Shown in pieces: positions 1 through 8,399 of a DNA stretch of 64,000 nt. The position numbers and the translations under genes were made by a program. The notes beneath the pieces were generated by a model. That model saw only the letters and a list, made by a program, of their open reading frames with translations. It did no database searches and was not told where the DNA came from. The stretch is from Streptomyces sp. NBRC 110611 (GTDB lineage Bacteria; Actinomycetota; Actinomycetes; Streptomycetales; Streptomycetaceae): assembly GCF_001590865.1 (NCBI RefSeq), contig NZ_BBUY01000012.1, positions 62,001-126,000 on the forward strand, given 5' to 3'. Within the stretch, counting starts at the first letter, position 1, and the number at the start of each line of letters is the position of its first letter.

Positions 1-640
1 GCGGCCGGGGGGTGTGGGCGGAGAGAGAGCCGTTGTTGATGATTCGTCCGCCCTGCGGGTCCTGGGCCTTCATTGTCCGGAAGGCGGCCTGTGCGCACAG
101 GAAGGCGCCGGTGAGGTTCACCTCCACTACCGCGTGCCAGTCGTCGTACGTCAGCTCGTCCAGCGGTAGCGCCTTGCCGAAGGTGCCCGCGTTGTTGAAC
201 AGCAGGTCGACCCGGCCGAAGCGGTCGCGTACGGCGGTGAACAGGGCGTCGACCTGTTCGGGGCGGGTGACATCGGTCGGCACCGTCATGACCGTGGGGC
301 TGTCGATGTCGGTGAGGGCGACCAGACGGGCGGTCTCCGCCAGGGCTTCCGGGCGTCGCCCGGCCAGCACCACCGTCCAGTCGTCGTCGGTCAGTGCCTG
401 GGCGACCGCCCGTCCGATGCCGGAGCCGGCGCCGGTGACCACGGCCACCTTCCGGGGTGTGGCGCCGCCCGGCCGCGCTTCCTGCGGCGCCGGCGCCGTC
501 TGCGCGCTCTGCCCGCCCCGCGAGGAGGGCACCGGCAGCGTGGGCCGGGTGGTCGTCGCCACTCCGCCGACCTGCCCGGCCCGTGCCGTCGGCATCGCCT
601 GTGCTGTCCCTGCCCGCTCCCGCTCTGTGTTCTGTGCCAT
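1..640 (-). CDS. SDR family oxidoreductase (3' end outside window)
   Basis: This is a short-chain dehydrogenase/reductase, an NAD(P)-dependent oxidoreductase with a Rossmann fold; the substrate cannot be read from the sequence. The frame runs leftward from ATG at 640 and leaves the window open. It shows the cofactor motif VAVVTGAGSGIGRAVA about 65 residues from the start, NNAG at the end of strand 4, and GGRIINNGSLSAHTPRP leading into the catalytic serine region. The catalytic YxxxK lies beyond the edge. The first ~60 residues are Ala/Gly/Arg-rich and unlike an SDR, so the true start may be a later codon or the protein carries a disordered extension. Family assignment is firm, start is not. 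Confidence 0.88.
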   Translation of the reverse strand, partial: MAQNTERERAGTAQAMPTARAGQVGGVATTTRPTLPVPSSRGGQSAQTAPAPQEARPGGATPRKVAVVTGAGSGIGRAVAQALTDDDWTVVLAGRRPEALAETARLVALTDIDSPTVMTVPTDVTRPEQVDALFTAVRDRFGRVDLLFNNAGTFGKALPLDELTYDDWHAVVEVNLTGAFLCAQAAFRTMKAQDPQGGRIINNGSLSAHTPRP

Positions 641-784
641 GGCGGCAGCGTAAACGGCATACGGGCGGTGAACCGGGCGGTTGGCGCGCGTCTCGCCCGG
701 TCCTGGCCACACCGGTTTGACGCATTCCGGATAGCCCCCCATGATCAGGGACTGGCCATGATCATGACAGTAGGGGAATGAGCC
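641..784. other. Intergenic region with short direct repeat
   Basis: Divergent promoter region between the oxidoreductase and the small secreted protein. The 9-mer CCATGATCA occurs twice (about 739-747 and 756-764) just upstream of the GGGG ribosome-binding site at 772-775. No recognisable -10/-35 pair stands out. Confidence 0.3.
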
Positions 785-1192
785 ATGCGCAAGTCCGTGA
801 AGAGCCTCGGTGTGGGTGCCGCGGCCCTGGTCCTGACGGCATTCCTGCCGACGACGGCGAATGCCGCCACGTTGCAGCCCAGTTGCGGCACCACCGGTGC
901 CAACGGCAACCTCCGGGTGGAGAACTTCGGCGGCGCGACGTCGCACATCAAGGTGTCGATGACCACGTACGACACGCTCGCCGACGGCAAGAACCCGGCC
1001 ATCCGGCTGCTCACGAAGAACGTCAACGGCAAGGTCAAGTACTGGTCCTGGCACGTCGGCAAGGGTGGTAAGGGGTCCTGGGGCAACTGGAAGACCTACG
1101 CCAACGAGGACAGCGGGATCTTCGACGTCGGCGTCCAGATCGCGCGGTTCGACGGTGGCCATCTCGTCAACAGCTGCACCGACTGGTCCTGA
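785..1192 (+). CDS. Small secreted protein, function unknown
   Basis: A 135-residue protein that I do not recognise. It begins with a Sec signal peptide (MRKS...AAALVLTAFLPTTANA, cleavage probably after residue ~27). The mature part is about 108 residues, rich in Gly, Lys and Trp, with only two cysteines (in QPSCGTTG and NSCTDWS), which bracket the domain and could form one disulfide. A GGGGAATGAGCC ribosome-binding region precedes ATG 785. There is no lipobox and no cell-wall sorting motif, so free secretion is expected. It is a single gene with its neighbours on the opposite strand. Confidence 0.72.
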   Translation: MRKSVKSLGVGAAALVLTAFLPTTANAATLQPSCGTTGANGNLRVENFGGATSHIKVSMTTYDTLADGKNPAIRLLTKNVNGKVKYWSWHVGKGGKGSWGNWKTYANEDSGIFDVGVQIARFDGGHLVNSCTDWS

Positions 1193-1287
1193 CGGCCGGC
1201 GCGCCGAAGCCCACCGGGGAGCGGCCCGCCGCGTCACGCCCACCGCTTCAAGCCCGCCGCGTCACTCCCGCCGCTGGAAGCTCGCCG

Positions 1288-2346
1288 CTACGTGTGGAAG
1301 CGCTTCAGGACCGCTGCCTTCGCGGCGGTGAACTCCTCCTCGGTCAGGATGCCCTCGCGGCGCAGCTCGCCCAGATCGCGCAGCCGGCGGAGCAGCGCGT
1401 CGTGGTGGTCATCGTGGTGGCCGCCGTGGATGTCGCCGTGGTGGTCGCCCTGGATGTCGTCGCGGGCGCCGGCACTGACGCAGCCCGGTCCGGGAGCGGG
1501 CCGGGCGGAAGCGGCGGGTGCGGCAGGCGGCACGGGCGGGGCGGGCGCGATGGGCGCGGTGGGCACCGGCGGCGTCCCGGTCCCGCCGGGTGGGAACTTT
1601 CCGGGCAGGGGCGTGGCGCCGGGCAGGGGCGTGCCGCCGGGGGCGGAGGGATGGGGCAGTCGCGCCGCCACCGCGGTGGCCAGCAGCGCCGTCGTGCCGC
1701 TCTCCTTCTTGAAGCCCCACAACTCGATGGAGTTGGGGTCGTGCTCCGGCTTGACCGGCTCCGGCGTACCGTGGGTGCGAAAGCGGAGGTAGCCGGACTC
1801 CAGGCCCTCCGCGGCCCGCCACTCCACCGCCGCCAGGTCGGCCAGCGCGAACTCCCTGGGCCCCCAATTCCGCTTGGTCTCGCTGGTGGTCCAGCGCCAC
1901 TCGATCCGTACCCGCTCGCCGTCGAAGGTGGCCAGGCCGTCCACCCCGGCGGCCGACAGCGGCACCGACGGGCCGGGCAGCAGATAGCGGTCGCAGGGCC
2001 CGTCCGGTATGCCCTCCAGGACCAGGGCCTGCCGGACCGCGTCCGCGAAGTACTCGGCGACATCGACCCGGCCGGGATCCACCGCCACCTGATACGGGTT
2101 CGCGCCGTCCGGCAGCCCGCCGCCGGTGACCTGCAACAGCGGATCGGCTCCGTCCCGGAGGCGCAGCCGAAGCCTGCCGCCCTTGCGGGCCGGTTCGTAC
2201 GCGATCCCGGCGACCGCGGTCAGCGGCACCGTGAACTCGCCCAGGTCCTGGCGGAGTTTGTGCACCCCGCGTTCGTGTCCCGGCACGATGCGCACGCCCT
2301 CGCCGTCGAAGCTCCAGGTGCCGTCACGCCCTATCAGTTCTGCCAC
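1288..2346 (-). CDS. DUF4429 domain protein with C-terminal SHOCT domain
   Basis: A 352-residue cytoplasmic protein of unknown function. GTG at 2346 is chosen because it gives the usual beginning of this family, (M)AELIGRDGTWSFDGEG; the frame stays open 15 codons further upstream without family similarity. Two DUF4429 repeats (PH-like folds) are visible, the first from residue 1 and the second from TFDGERVRIEWRW. A Pro/Ala-rich linker of about 60 residues follows, then a histidine/aspartate-rich stretch (DHHGDIHGGHHDDHHD), and finally a SHOCT helix pair (LRDLGELRREGILTEEEF), a short oligomerisation module. The His-rich segment is unusual and could bind metal. It is convergent with the small secreted gene. 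Confidence 0.8.
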   Translation of the reverse strand: MAELIGRDGTWSFDGEGVRIVPGHERGVHKLRQDLGEFTVPLTAVAGIAYEPARKGGRLRLRLRDGADPLLQVTGGGLPDGANPYQVAVDPGRVDVAEYFADAVRQALVLEGIPDGPCDRYLLPGPSVPLSAAGVDGLATFDGERVRIEWRWTTSETKRNWGPREFALADLAAVEWRAAEGLESGYLRFRTHGTPEPVKPEHDPNSIELWGFKKESGTTALLATAVAARLPHPSAPGGTPLPGATPLPGKFPPGGTGTPPVPTAPIAPAPPVPPAAPAASARPAPGPGCVSAGARDDIQGDHHGDIHGGHHDDHHDALLRRLRDLGELRREGILTEEEFTAAKAAVLKRFHT

Positions 2347-2550
2347 ACCGCAAATCGTACGACCCCCCACCGACAGCCGCCGAGATCGCACGACCCTCCG
2401 CCGCGGCCGCCGGGTGCCTCGAATGTCCGACTGTGTCCGGTCCGGTCACAAGCATCATCCCGTTGTCATGCCCGTGTCGTACGTGGGACAGCGTCACGCC
2501 GTCCCGCGGCCCTGCAATGTCCGGGACAACCACAGCCAGGGGAGGGCCAG

Positions 2551-4218
2551 ATGACGCACCCCGCACCGTACGAGCAGCAGATCCGGGCCGCCGCCGGGCA
2601 CGTCGGCCGCCGCCGCTTCCTCACCGCCACCGGGGCCGCCGCCGCGCTCGCCTTCGCCGTCGGCGTCCCGGCCACGGGCGTCGCGTCCGTCGCCGAGGCC
2701 GATCCGCGGAAGATCACCGAGAACCCCTTCACCCTCGGCGTCGCGTCCGGCGACCCTCAGCCGCGCTCCGTCGTGCTGTGGACCCGCCTCGCCCCGCGCC
2801 CGTACGAGCCGGGATGGGGGTCCCCCCGCTCGAACGGAGTTGAGAGTGGGGGAGGGATGCCGAACGCCAGGATCACCGTCCACTGGGAGGTCGCCCACGA
2901 CGAGCGCTTCACACAGATGGCCGGCCGCGGACACGTCGACGCCCACCCGGAGTTCAACCACTCCGTGCACATCGAGCCCACCGGCCTCGCACCCGACCGC
3001 GTCTACTACTACCGCTTCCGCGCCGGCAGCTGGACCAGCCCCGTCGGCCGCACCCGCACCGCCCCCGCTCCGTCCGCCCGGCCGTCCGCGCTGTCGCTCG
3101 CCGCGGTCTCCTGCCAGGCCTATCACGACGGCTACTACACCGCCTACCGGTATCTCGCCCACGAGGACCTCGACATCGTCTTCCACCTCGGCGACTACCT
3201 CTACGAGTACCCGGTCGACGCGGCCGGCGGCGCCCGCAACTACACCGACCGCACCCTGCCCGCGCGCTTCAACCGCGAGACGGTCACGCTGGAGGACTAC
3301 CGGCTGCGCTACGCCCTCTACAAGTCCGACCCGGACCTGCAGGCCGCCCACGCCGCGCACCCTTTCCTCGTCACGTGGGACGACCATGAGGTGGAGAACA
3401 ACTACGCCTCCGGCGTCAACGAGGGCAACCTCCCGCCCGCCGAGTTCCTCGTCCGCCGGGCCGCCGCCTACCGCGCATACTGGGAGAACCAGCCGCTACG
3501 GCGGCCGCAGCGGCCTCAGGGTGCGGATGCCCGGCTCTACCGCCGGGTCCACTACGGGCAGCTCGCCCAGTTCGACATCCTCGACACCCGCCAGTACCGC
3601 TCCGACCAGGCCTACGGGGACGGCTGGCGGGTCCCGGGGCCCGAGTGCGAGGACCCGCGGCGCACCGTGACCGGCGCCGCCCAGGAGCGCTGGCTGATCG
3701 ACGGCTGGCGGCGGTCCACCGCCCGCTGGAACGTCCTGCCGCAGCAGGTCACCTTCTCCGAGCGGCGCAACGCCACCGGCTCCGGCTACCAGGTCAGCAT
3801 GGACGCCTGGGACGGCTACACCGCCTCCCGTGAACGGGTGCTGGCCGGTGCGGAGTCGGCCGGAGTGGAGAACCTCGTCGTGCTCACCGGTGATGTGCAC
3901 GTCCACTACGGCTTCGACATCAAGCGGGACTTCAAGGACCCCGGATCGCGCACCGCGGGTGTGGAGTTCGTGACCACCTCGATCACCAGCGGCGAGGACG
4001 GCGTGGACAAGCCCGCCAACTGGGCCACGTACATGGCCGCCAACCCACACCTGAAGTTCTACAACGGACGGCGTGGCTACCTCACCGTCACCCTGGACCG
4101 GGACACCGCCCGCGGCGACTACCGGACGGTGTCCGCCGTCACCACTCCGGGAGCGCCGATCACCACCGCCGCGTCGTTCGTCTCGGAGGCGGGCGAACCA
4201 GGGCTCAAGGCGGCCTGA
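2551..4218 (+). CDS. phoD: Tat-exported PhoD-family alkaline phosphatase
   Basis: A 555-residue extracellular metallo-phosphodiesterase/phosphatase of the PhoD family, acting on organic phosphate outside the cell. ATG 2551 follows AGGGGAGG (2538-2545). The N-terminus is a twin-arginine signal (HVGRRRFLTATGAAAA). An Ig-like PhoD N-domain follows, then the metal-binding motifs GDYLYEY, DDHEVENNYA and LTGDVHVHYGF, in family order. Length is normal. Oddly, about residues 89-103 (WGSPRSNGVESGGG) are encoded by a dispersed Streptomyces palindromic repeat that has entered the gene in frame (2816-2856). No Pho box was clear. A repeated ~60-bp element follows the stop codon. Confidence 0.92.
   Translation: MTHPAPYEQQIRAAAGHVGRRRFLTATGAAAALAFAVGVPATGVASVAEADPRKITENPFTLGVASGDPQPRSVVLWTRLAPRPYEPGWGSPRSNGVESGGGMPNARITVHWEVAHDERFTQMAGRGHVDAHPEFNHSVHIEPTGLAPDRVYYYRFRAGSWTSPVGRTRTAPAPSARPSALSLAAVSCQAYHDGYYTAYRYLAHEDLDIVFHLGDYLYEYPVDAAGGARNYTDRTLPARFNRETVTLEDYRLRYALYKSDPDLQAAHAAHPFLVTWDDHEVENNYASGVNEGNLPPAEFLVRRAAAYRAYWENQPLRRPQRPQGADARLYRRVHYGQLAQFDILDTRQYRSDQAYGDGWRVPGPECEDPRRTVTGAAQERWLIDGWRRSTARWNVLPQQVTFSERRNATGSGYQVSMDAWDGYTASRERVLAGAESAGVENLVVLTGDVHVHYGFDIKRDFKDPGSRTAGVEFVTTSITSGEDGVDKPANWATYMAANPHLKFYNGRRGYLTVTLDRDTARGDYRTVSAVTTPGAPITTAASFVSEAGEPGLKAA
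2816..2856 (+). repeat. Small palindromic repeat (copy A), inside phoD
   Basis: An imperfect inverted repeat with arms GGGTCCCCCCGCTC and GAGAGTGGGGGAGG around CGAACGGAGTT. A related, more elaborate copy lies at 16089-16170. Here it is part of the phoD reading frame and preserves it. Confidence 0.75.
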
Positions 4219-4238
4219 CGCTGCTGGGGCGGTACCCG

Positions 4239-4297
4239 TAGGGGGCGGTCGAACAGATCCCCTAGGGGGAGCGAGGGCCCCCTGCGGGGCCACAACG
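4239..4297 (+). repeat. ~60-bp two-hairpin element, copy 1 (downstream of phoD)
   Basis: It starts 20 bp after the phoD stop. It contains TAGGGG...CCCCTA around GCGGTCGAACAGAT, then the hairpin GGCCCCCTGCGGGGCC and ends CACAACG. An inverted second copy (about 54 of 59 positions equal) sits just after the nadE stop at 32735-32794, in the same sense relative to its gene. It may act as a terminator or 3'-end structure. Confidence 0.75.
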
Positions 4298-4311
4298 GGG
4301 TGGAGGGGGGC

Positions 4312-4356
4312 GGTATTCCCGGTGTTCCCGGTGTTCCCGGTGTTCTCGGTGTTCCC
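4312..4356 (+). repeat. Five tandem 9-bp units
   Basis: Five near-identical copies of GGTGTTCCC (units 1 and 4 differ by one base) between the repeat element and the exporter gene. No coding sense is apparent. Confidence 0.75.
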
Positions 4357-4421
4357 GGCCGCGGGGGTGCCGTCCCGTGCATGTCACCATGGGCGGACAT
4401 CACTGATTCATGGAGACACTC

Positions 4422-5837
4422 ATGACGGAGCACGGTTCGGCCGAGGCCAACGATCTTCCTGCGACAGCCGAGCCGATAGCTGGGCGGGGCGCGGCAGCGG
4501 ACCGGGGCACACCGGCCGAACCGGCCGCGTCCCGCCGTACCAGTCTCCTCGTCACCCTTGTCCTCGGTGGGCTCACCGCGGTTCCGCCGCTCTCCATGGA
4601 CATGTACCTGCCGGCCCTGCCGCAGGTGGGCGCCGCGCTGCACAGTCCGGCCGCCACCGTCCAGCTCACCCTCACCACCTGCCTGGCCGGCATGGCTCTG
4701 GGCCAGATGATCGTCGGCCCGATGAGCGACAAATGGGGCCGTCGGCGTCCGCTGCTGGCGGGCATGGTGATCTACGTCCTGGCGACCGCCCTGTGCGCGG
4801 TCGCCACCACCGCCGAACTGCTCATCGTCTTCCGCCTGTTGCAGGGACTGGCGGGCGCCGCCGGTATCGTCATCGCCCGCGCGGTGGTACGCGACCTCTA
4901 CGACGGCGTCGCCATGGCGCGGTTCTTCTCCACCCTGATGCTGATCTCCGGGGTGGCACCGGTCGTCGCACCCCTCATCGGCGGCCAGATCCTCCAGGTC
5001 ACCGACTGGCGCGGCGTTTTCGTCGTGCTCACCGCCGTCGGCCTGGCGCTCACCCTCCTCGTCTGGCGCACCCTGCACGAGACCCTGCCGCCCGCGCGCC
5101 GGCACCCCGGCGGCCTCGGCCAGACCCTGCGCACCATGCGCGATCTGGTCGCCGACCGGACCTTCTCCGGCTACCTCCTCGTGGGCGCGTTCGCGTTCGC
5201 CGCCCTCTTCGCGTACATCTCGGCCTCGCCGTTCGTCGTCCAGGAGATCTACGGGGCCTCCCCGCAGGTCTTCAGCCTGCTCTTCGGCCTCAACTCCATC
5301 GGCCTGGTCCTGGTCGGCCAGGTCAACGGCAAGGTGCTGGTCGGCCGGGTCCGTATGGAGAACGTGCTGGCCACCGGGCTGGCGCTGATCGCCGTCGCCG
5401 CGACCGCCCTGCTCCTGATGTCCTCCGGTGTCTTCGGCCACGTCGGACTGGTCCCCATGGCCGCCGGGCTCTTCGTCCTGATGGCCTCCATGGGCCTGGT
5501 CATGCCCAGCACCAACACCCTCGCGCTGCTGCGCACCCCGCACGCGGCCGGTTCCGCCTCCGCGCTGCTGGGCACCTCGACGTTCCTGCTCGGCTCGGTG
5601 GCCTCCCCGCTGGTCGGCATCGCGGGTGAGCGGACCGCCGTCCCGATGGCCCTCGTCCAGCTCGGATGCGCCGTATTGGCGCTCGTCAGCTTCCTGGGGA
5701 TGTGCCGTCCGTGGCAGCGTAGAGAGGAGAAGAGCACCACGGAGCAGGTCTCCACGGAGCAGGTCTCCACGGAGCAGGTCTCCACGGAGCAGGTCTCCGC
5801 GGAGAAGGCTTCCACGGGGCAGGTCTCCGCGGAGTAG
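4422..5837 (+). CDS. Bcr/CflA-family MFS drug exporter
   Basis: A 12-helix proton-driven multidrug exporter of the DHA1 Bcr/CflA subfamily (471 residues). ATG 4422 is preferred over ATG 4410 because GGAG at 4413-4416 is correctly spaced for it. After a ~40-residue hydrophilic head come SMDMYLPALPQV (helix 1), DKWGRRRPLL (loop 2-3 motif A) and RLLQGLAGAAG (helix 4). The C-terminus is a low-complexity tail of five-residue repeats (STEQV/SAEKA) encoded by a 15-bp tandem array. The stop TAG at 5835 lies inside a repeat unit where sister units read CAG; past it the frame stays open to TGA 5883-5885, which overlaps the next gene. Confidence 0.9.
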   Translation: MTEHGSAEANDLPATAEPIAGRGAAADRGTPAEPAASRRTSLLVTLVLGGLTAVPPLSMDMYLPALPQVGAALHSPAATVQLTLTTCLAGMALGQMIVGPMSDKWGRRRPLLAGMVIYVLATALCAVATTAELLIVFRLLQGLAGAAGIVIARAVVRDLYDGVAMARFFSTLMLISGVAPVVAPLIGGQILQVTDWRGVFVVLTAVGLALTLLVWRTLHETLPPARRHPGGLGQTLRTMRDLVADRTFSGYLLVGAFAFAALFAYISASPFVVQEIYGASPQVFSLLFGLNSIGLVLVGQVNGKVLVGRVRMENVLATGLALIAVAATALLLMSSGVFGHVGLVPMAAGLFVLMASMGLVMPSTNTLALLRTPHAAGSASALLGTSTFLLGSVASPLVGIAGERTAVPMALVQLGCAVLALVSFLGMCRPWQRREEKSTTEQVSTEQVSTEQVSTEQVSAEKASTGQVSAE

Positions 5838-5850
5838 GCCTCCGCGGAGG
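5744..5850 (+). repeat. 15-bp tandem repeat encoding the exporter's C-terminal tail
   Basis: About seven copies of GAGCAGGTCTCCACG, the last ones diverged, run through and beyond the TAG stop of the exporter gene. Copy-number change would alter tail length in steps of five residues. Confidence 0.8.
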
Positions 5851-5881
5851 AGAGCAGCAGTACGGGCGAGAGGACCGCGCG

Positions 5882-7018
5882 CTGAACGCATCCCGGCTCA
5901 CCTACGGCACGCCGACCCGGGCGGGCCTGGACCCCGCCTGGGTGGAACGGCTGGTCCACGGCGTACGGACGCTGCCCGAGGGTCGGCCGCCGTGGTCGCC
6001 GGGAGCCGTCGTGCTGGCGGGCCGCGGACCGGTCGTGGTCGCCGAGGCCGCCGCCGGCTGGGCCCAGCGCTACCGTGCGTACGACGCCGAGCAGGACCAG
6101 GGCCTGGAGCTGCCCCGCGACCGGTGGGAGCCGATGCGGACCGGCACCGTCTTCGACCTCGCCTCGCTTACCAAGCTCTTCACCGCCATCGTCGCGATCC
6201 AGCTGGTCGAACGCGGCCGCCTGGTCCTCAACGACCAGGTCAAGGCCCATCTGCCGGCCTTCACCCCCGGCATCACCGTCCGCCAGTTGCTCACCCACAC
6301 CTCCGGCCTCGCCCCCGAGCTCCCCTTCTACGAGCACCGGGAGCGCGGCGCCCAGCTGGAGTTGCTGTGGCGGGAGGCCGCGGAGCCCACCGGCCGCCCG
6401 GACACCAGCTACCTCTACTCCGACCTCAACCTGATCTGTCTCCAGCTGATCCTGGAGCAGCTCACCGGGCGCCGCCTGGACGCCCTGGTCCACGAGGGCA
6501 TCACCGGCCCGCTGGGCATGACCAGCACCTGCTACGGCCCGCTGGCGCCGCATGGCGTCGCGGCGACCGAGGACCAGCGGCGCCCCTGGGCCAAGGTGGA
6601 CCGCGGCATGCTCCGCGGCGAGGTGCACGACGAGAACGCCTGGGCGCTGGGCGGGGTGGCCGGCCACGCGGGTCTGTTCTCCACCGCCCAGGATCTGGCC
6701 GTGCTGTGCCGCACCCTGCTCAATGGCGGCGCGTACGGGCGCACCCGGATCCTCGGCGCCGGCGCGGTCGCCGCCCTGCTCGACCCGCCCGGCCTCGGGT
6801 TCGGCATCGACCAGCCGTACTTCATGGGCGAGTTGGCGGGGCACGGCGCCGCCGGTCACACCGGCTTCACCGGCACCAGCCTGGTCCTCGACCGGGCCAC
6901 CGATACGTTCCTGATCCTGCTGGCCAACACCGTCCACCCCCGCCGCCGGTGCGGCGGCAGCGCCCCGCGCGCCGCGGCCGCCACCCGGCTGGCCCGGGCC
7001 GTGGTGGGCTCCGCCTGA
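5882..7018 (+). CDS. Serine hydrolase of the beta-lactamase/penicillin-binding fold
   Basis: A class C-type serine hydrolase (beta-lactamase-related, possibly esterase or D-aminopeptidase); the substrate is not evident. Active-site motifs are present: SxxK as SLTK in FDLASLTKLFTA, the Tyr motif in LYSDLNLI, and HTG in GHTGFTGTS. No signal peptide is visible. The conserved family beginning LTYGTPTRAGLDPAWVERLV lies upstream of the first standard start (GTG 5942). I therefore place the start at CTG 5882, whose CTGA would overlap a TGA in the exporter frame and which has GAGAGG upstream. If CTG is not used, the protein begins at 5942. Family certain, start tentative. Confidence 0.82.
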   Translation: MNASRLTYGTPTRAGLDPAWVERLVHGVRTLPEGRPPWSPGAVVLAGRGPVVVAEAAAGWAQRYRAYDAEQDQGLELPRDRWEPMRTGTVFDLASLTKLFTAIVAIQLVERGRLVLNDQVKAHLPAFTPGITVRQLLTHTSGLAPELPFYEHRERGAQLELLWREAAEPTGRPDTSYLYSDLNLICLQLILEQLTGRRLDALVHEGITGPLGMTSTCYGPLAPHGVAATEDQRRPWAKVDRGMLRGEVHDENAWALGGVAGHAGLFSTAQDLAVLCRTLLNGGAYGRTRILGAGAVAALLDPPGLGFGIDQPYFMGELAGHGAAGHTGFTGTSLVLDRATDTFLILLANTVHPRRRCGGSAPRAAAATRLARAVVGSA

Positions 7019-7021
7019 CCC

Positions 7022-7135
7022 CCTAAGCGCGGTTCCCCTAAGTGCTGGCCCCCGTGAGCGCAGCTCTCCCCGTGACCGCGCCCCCCCCGTAAGCGCCGCC
7101 CCCCCCGTAAGCGCCGCCCCCGTAACCGTCCGGGC
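7022..7135 (+). repeat. Degenerate C-rich repeats upstream of the Rsm22-like gene
   Basis: Imperfect copies of CCCCCGTAAGCGCCG are strung between the hydrolase stop and the next gene, the last three nearly identical. No hairpin or promoter is evident. Confidence 0.5.
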
Positions 7136-7168
7136 CCGCCCCGCTCCCCGCGCCGTAGAATTCCTCCA

Positions 7169-8122
7169 ATGCACGACGAACTGCGCGCCGCCCTGGCCGG
7201 CCTGCTCGACGGCCTGCCGCCCAAGCAGGCCGCGCAGGCCGTGGACCGCCTGATCAGCAACTACCGGGGCCGCACCCCCACCGACGCCCCGGTCCTGCGC
7301 GACCGCGCGGATGTGGCCGCGTACGCCGCCTACCGCATGCCGGCCACCTTCGAGGCCGTACGGGCCGCCCTGGCCGCCTTCGCCGTCCGCACCCCCGGCT
7401 GGTCCCCGGCCACCCATGTCGACATCGGCGGCGGCACCGGCGCCGCCACCTGGGCCACCGCCGCCACCTGGCAGGGGCACCACAGCACCGTCCTGGACTG
7501 GGCCGAGCCCGCGCTGGCGCTGGGCCGCGAGCTGGCCGGGGGAGTGCTGGACGACGTCGAGTGGTGCCGCCGGACGATCGGCGCGGGCCTGACGGTCCCC
7601 GACGGTACGGACCTGGTCACCGTCTCGTACGTGCTGGGTGAGCTGACCGAGGACGACCGGCGCGCGGTGGTCGACGCGGCGGCCCGGGCGACGGCTGTCG
7701 TGGTGATCGAACCGGGCACCCCGGACGGCTATGCGCGCATCCGTGACGCGCGCGACCGGCTCATCGCCGCCGGGCTGCGGGTGGTGGCCCCCTGTCCGCA
7801 CAGCGCACAGTGCCCGATCGTCCCGGGCGAGGACTGGTGTCACTTCTCCGCCCGGGTGAGCCGGTCCTCCCTCCACCGGCAGGTCAAGGGCGGCTCCCTC
7901 CCGTACGAGGACGAGAAGTTCAGCTACGTGGCCGCCACCACGCTCGACGCATCGCCCGAGGCAGCCCGTATCGTCCGCAAGCCCCAACTCCGCAAGGGGC
8001 AGGTCCTGTTGGACCTGTGTACGGCGGACGACGGTCTGCAGCGGACGACGGTCACCAAGCGGCACGGCACCCGCTACCGGGACGCCCGCGACGCCTCGTG
8101 GGGCGACGCCTGGCCCGCGTAG
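7169..8122 (+). CDS. Rsm22-family ribosome-associated methyltransferase-like protein
   Basis: A 317-residue member of the small-subunit ribosomal Rsm22 (METTL17-like) family. A class I SAM-binding fold is seen (THVDIGGGTGAATWA, residues ~82-97). A cysteine cluster lies near residues 210-227 (CPHSAQCPI...DWCHF), which in the mitochondrial relatives carries an Fe-S cluster. It ends with a basic tail. In mitochondria the family acts in small-subunit assembly; its role in bacteria is not settled, so rRNA binding is inference. It follows the serine hydrolase on the same strand after a 150-bp repeat-rich gap. Confidence 0.85.
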   Translation: MHDELRAALAGLLDGLPPKQAAQAVDRLISNYRGRTPTDAPVLRDRADVAAYAAYRMPATFEAVRAALAAFAVRTPGWSPATHVDIGGGTGAATWATAATWQGHHSTVLDWAEPALALGRELAGGVLDDVEWCRRTIGAGLTVPDGTDLVTVSYVLGELTEDDRRAVVDAAARATAVVVIEPGTPDGYARIRDARDRLIAAGLRVVAPCPHSAQCPIVPGEDWCHFSARVSRSSLHRQVKGGSLPYEDEKFSYVAATTLDASPEAARIVRKPQLRKGQVLLDLCTADDGLQRTTVTKRHGTRYRDARDASWGDAWPA

Positions 8123-8134
8123 GCCCGATTTCAC

Positions 8135-8311
8135 TCACCCCCTCCGCGTCCGCTCCTGGAATCTGCGGAGCAGTTCCTGTCGCTGCGCCTGGGCATCGGC
8201 GTGCCCCTGGCCGCCACGGCCGCCGCCGGTGCCGCCGCGCAGCGAGCCCCGGGACAGCTTGTTGCGGGCCCCTCCGACGCCCAGCATTCCGTTCGCGTTT
8301 CCCTTGGCCAT
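8135..8311 (-). CDS. DUF6243-type small basic protein
   Basis: A 58-residue cytoplasmic protein (MAKGNANGMLGVGGARNKLS...LLRRFQERTRRG), Gly- and Arg-rich, of the small DUF6243 family common in Streptomyces; function unknown. ATG 8311 follows AAGGGG; an upstream in-frame start gives no family similarity. It is transcribed divergently from the TetR gene, and a 27-bp palindrome lies 44 bp upstream of its start, so the TetR protein probably controls it. Confidence 0.75.
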   Translation of the reverse strand: MAKGNANGMLGVGGARNKLSRGSLRGGTGGGRGGQGHADAQAQRQELLRRFQERTRRG

Positions 8312-8354
8312 GGGACGTCCCCTTTCGTCTTTCGTCTCGATGTCCTCGGACCGA

Positions 8355-8381
8355 CCCTGCGAGACGGTTCGTCTCGCAGGG
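8355..8381. promoter_or_regulatory. TetR operator O1
   Basis: A perfect inverted repeat: arms CCCTGCGAGACG and CGTCTCGCAGGG around GTT. It contains the 17-bp core CGAGACGnnnCGTCTCG shared with O2, and lies on the DUF6243 side of the divergent region. Confidence 0.8.
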
Positions 8382-8399
8382 CATGTCCTCACTATCTAC

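Noticed and set aside
1294..2550. In-frame upstream extension of phoD
   Set aside because: It overlaps the DUF4429 gene and would place the Tat signal internally; AGGGGAGG supports ATG 2551.
5744..5850. CRISPR-like array
   Set aside because: The 15-bp units are contiguous without spacers and are translated as a protein tail.
5249..8134. A 961-codon minus-strand open frame over the exporter, hydrolase and Rsm22-like genes
   Set aside because: It crosses three recognised genes, contains repeat translations (STEETCSVE-like) and has no family similarity.
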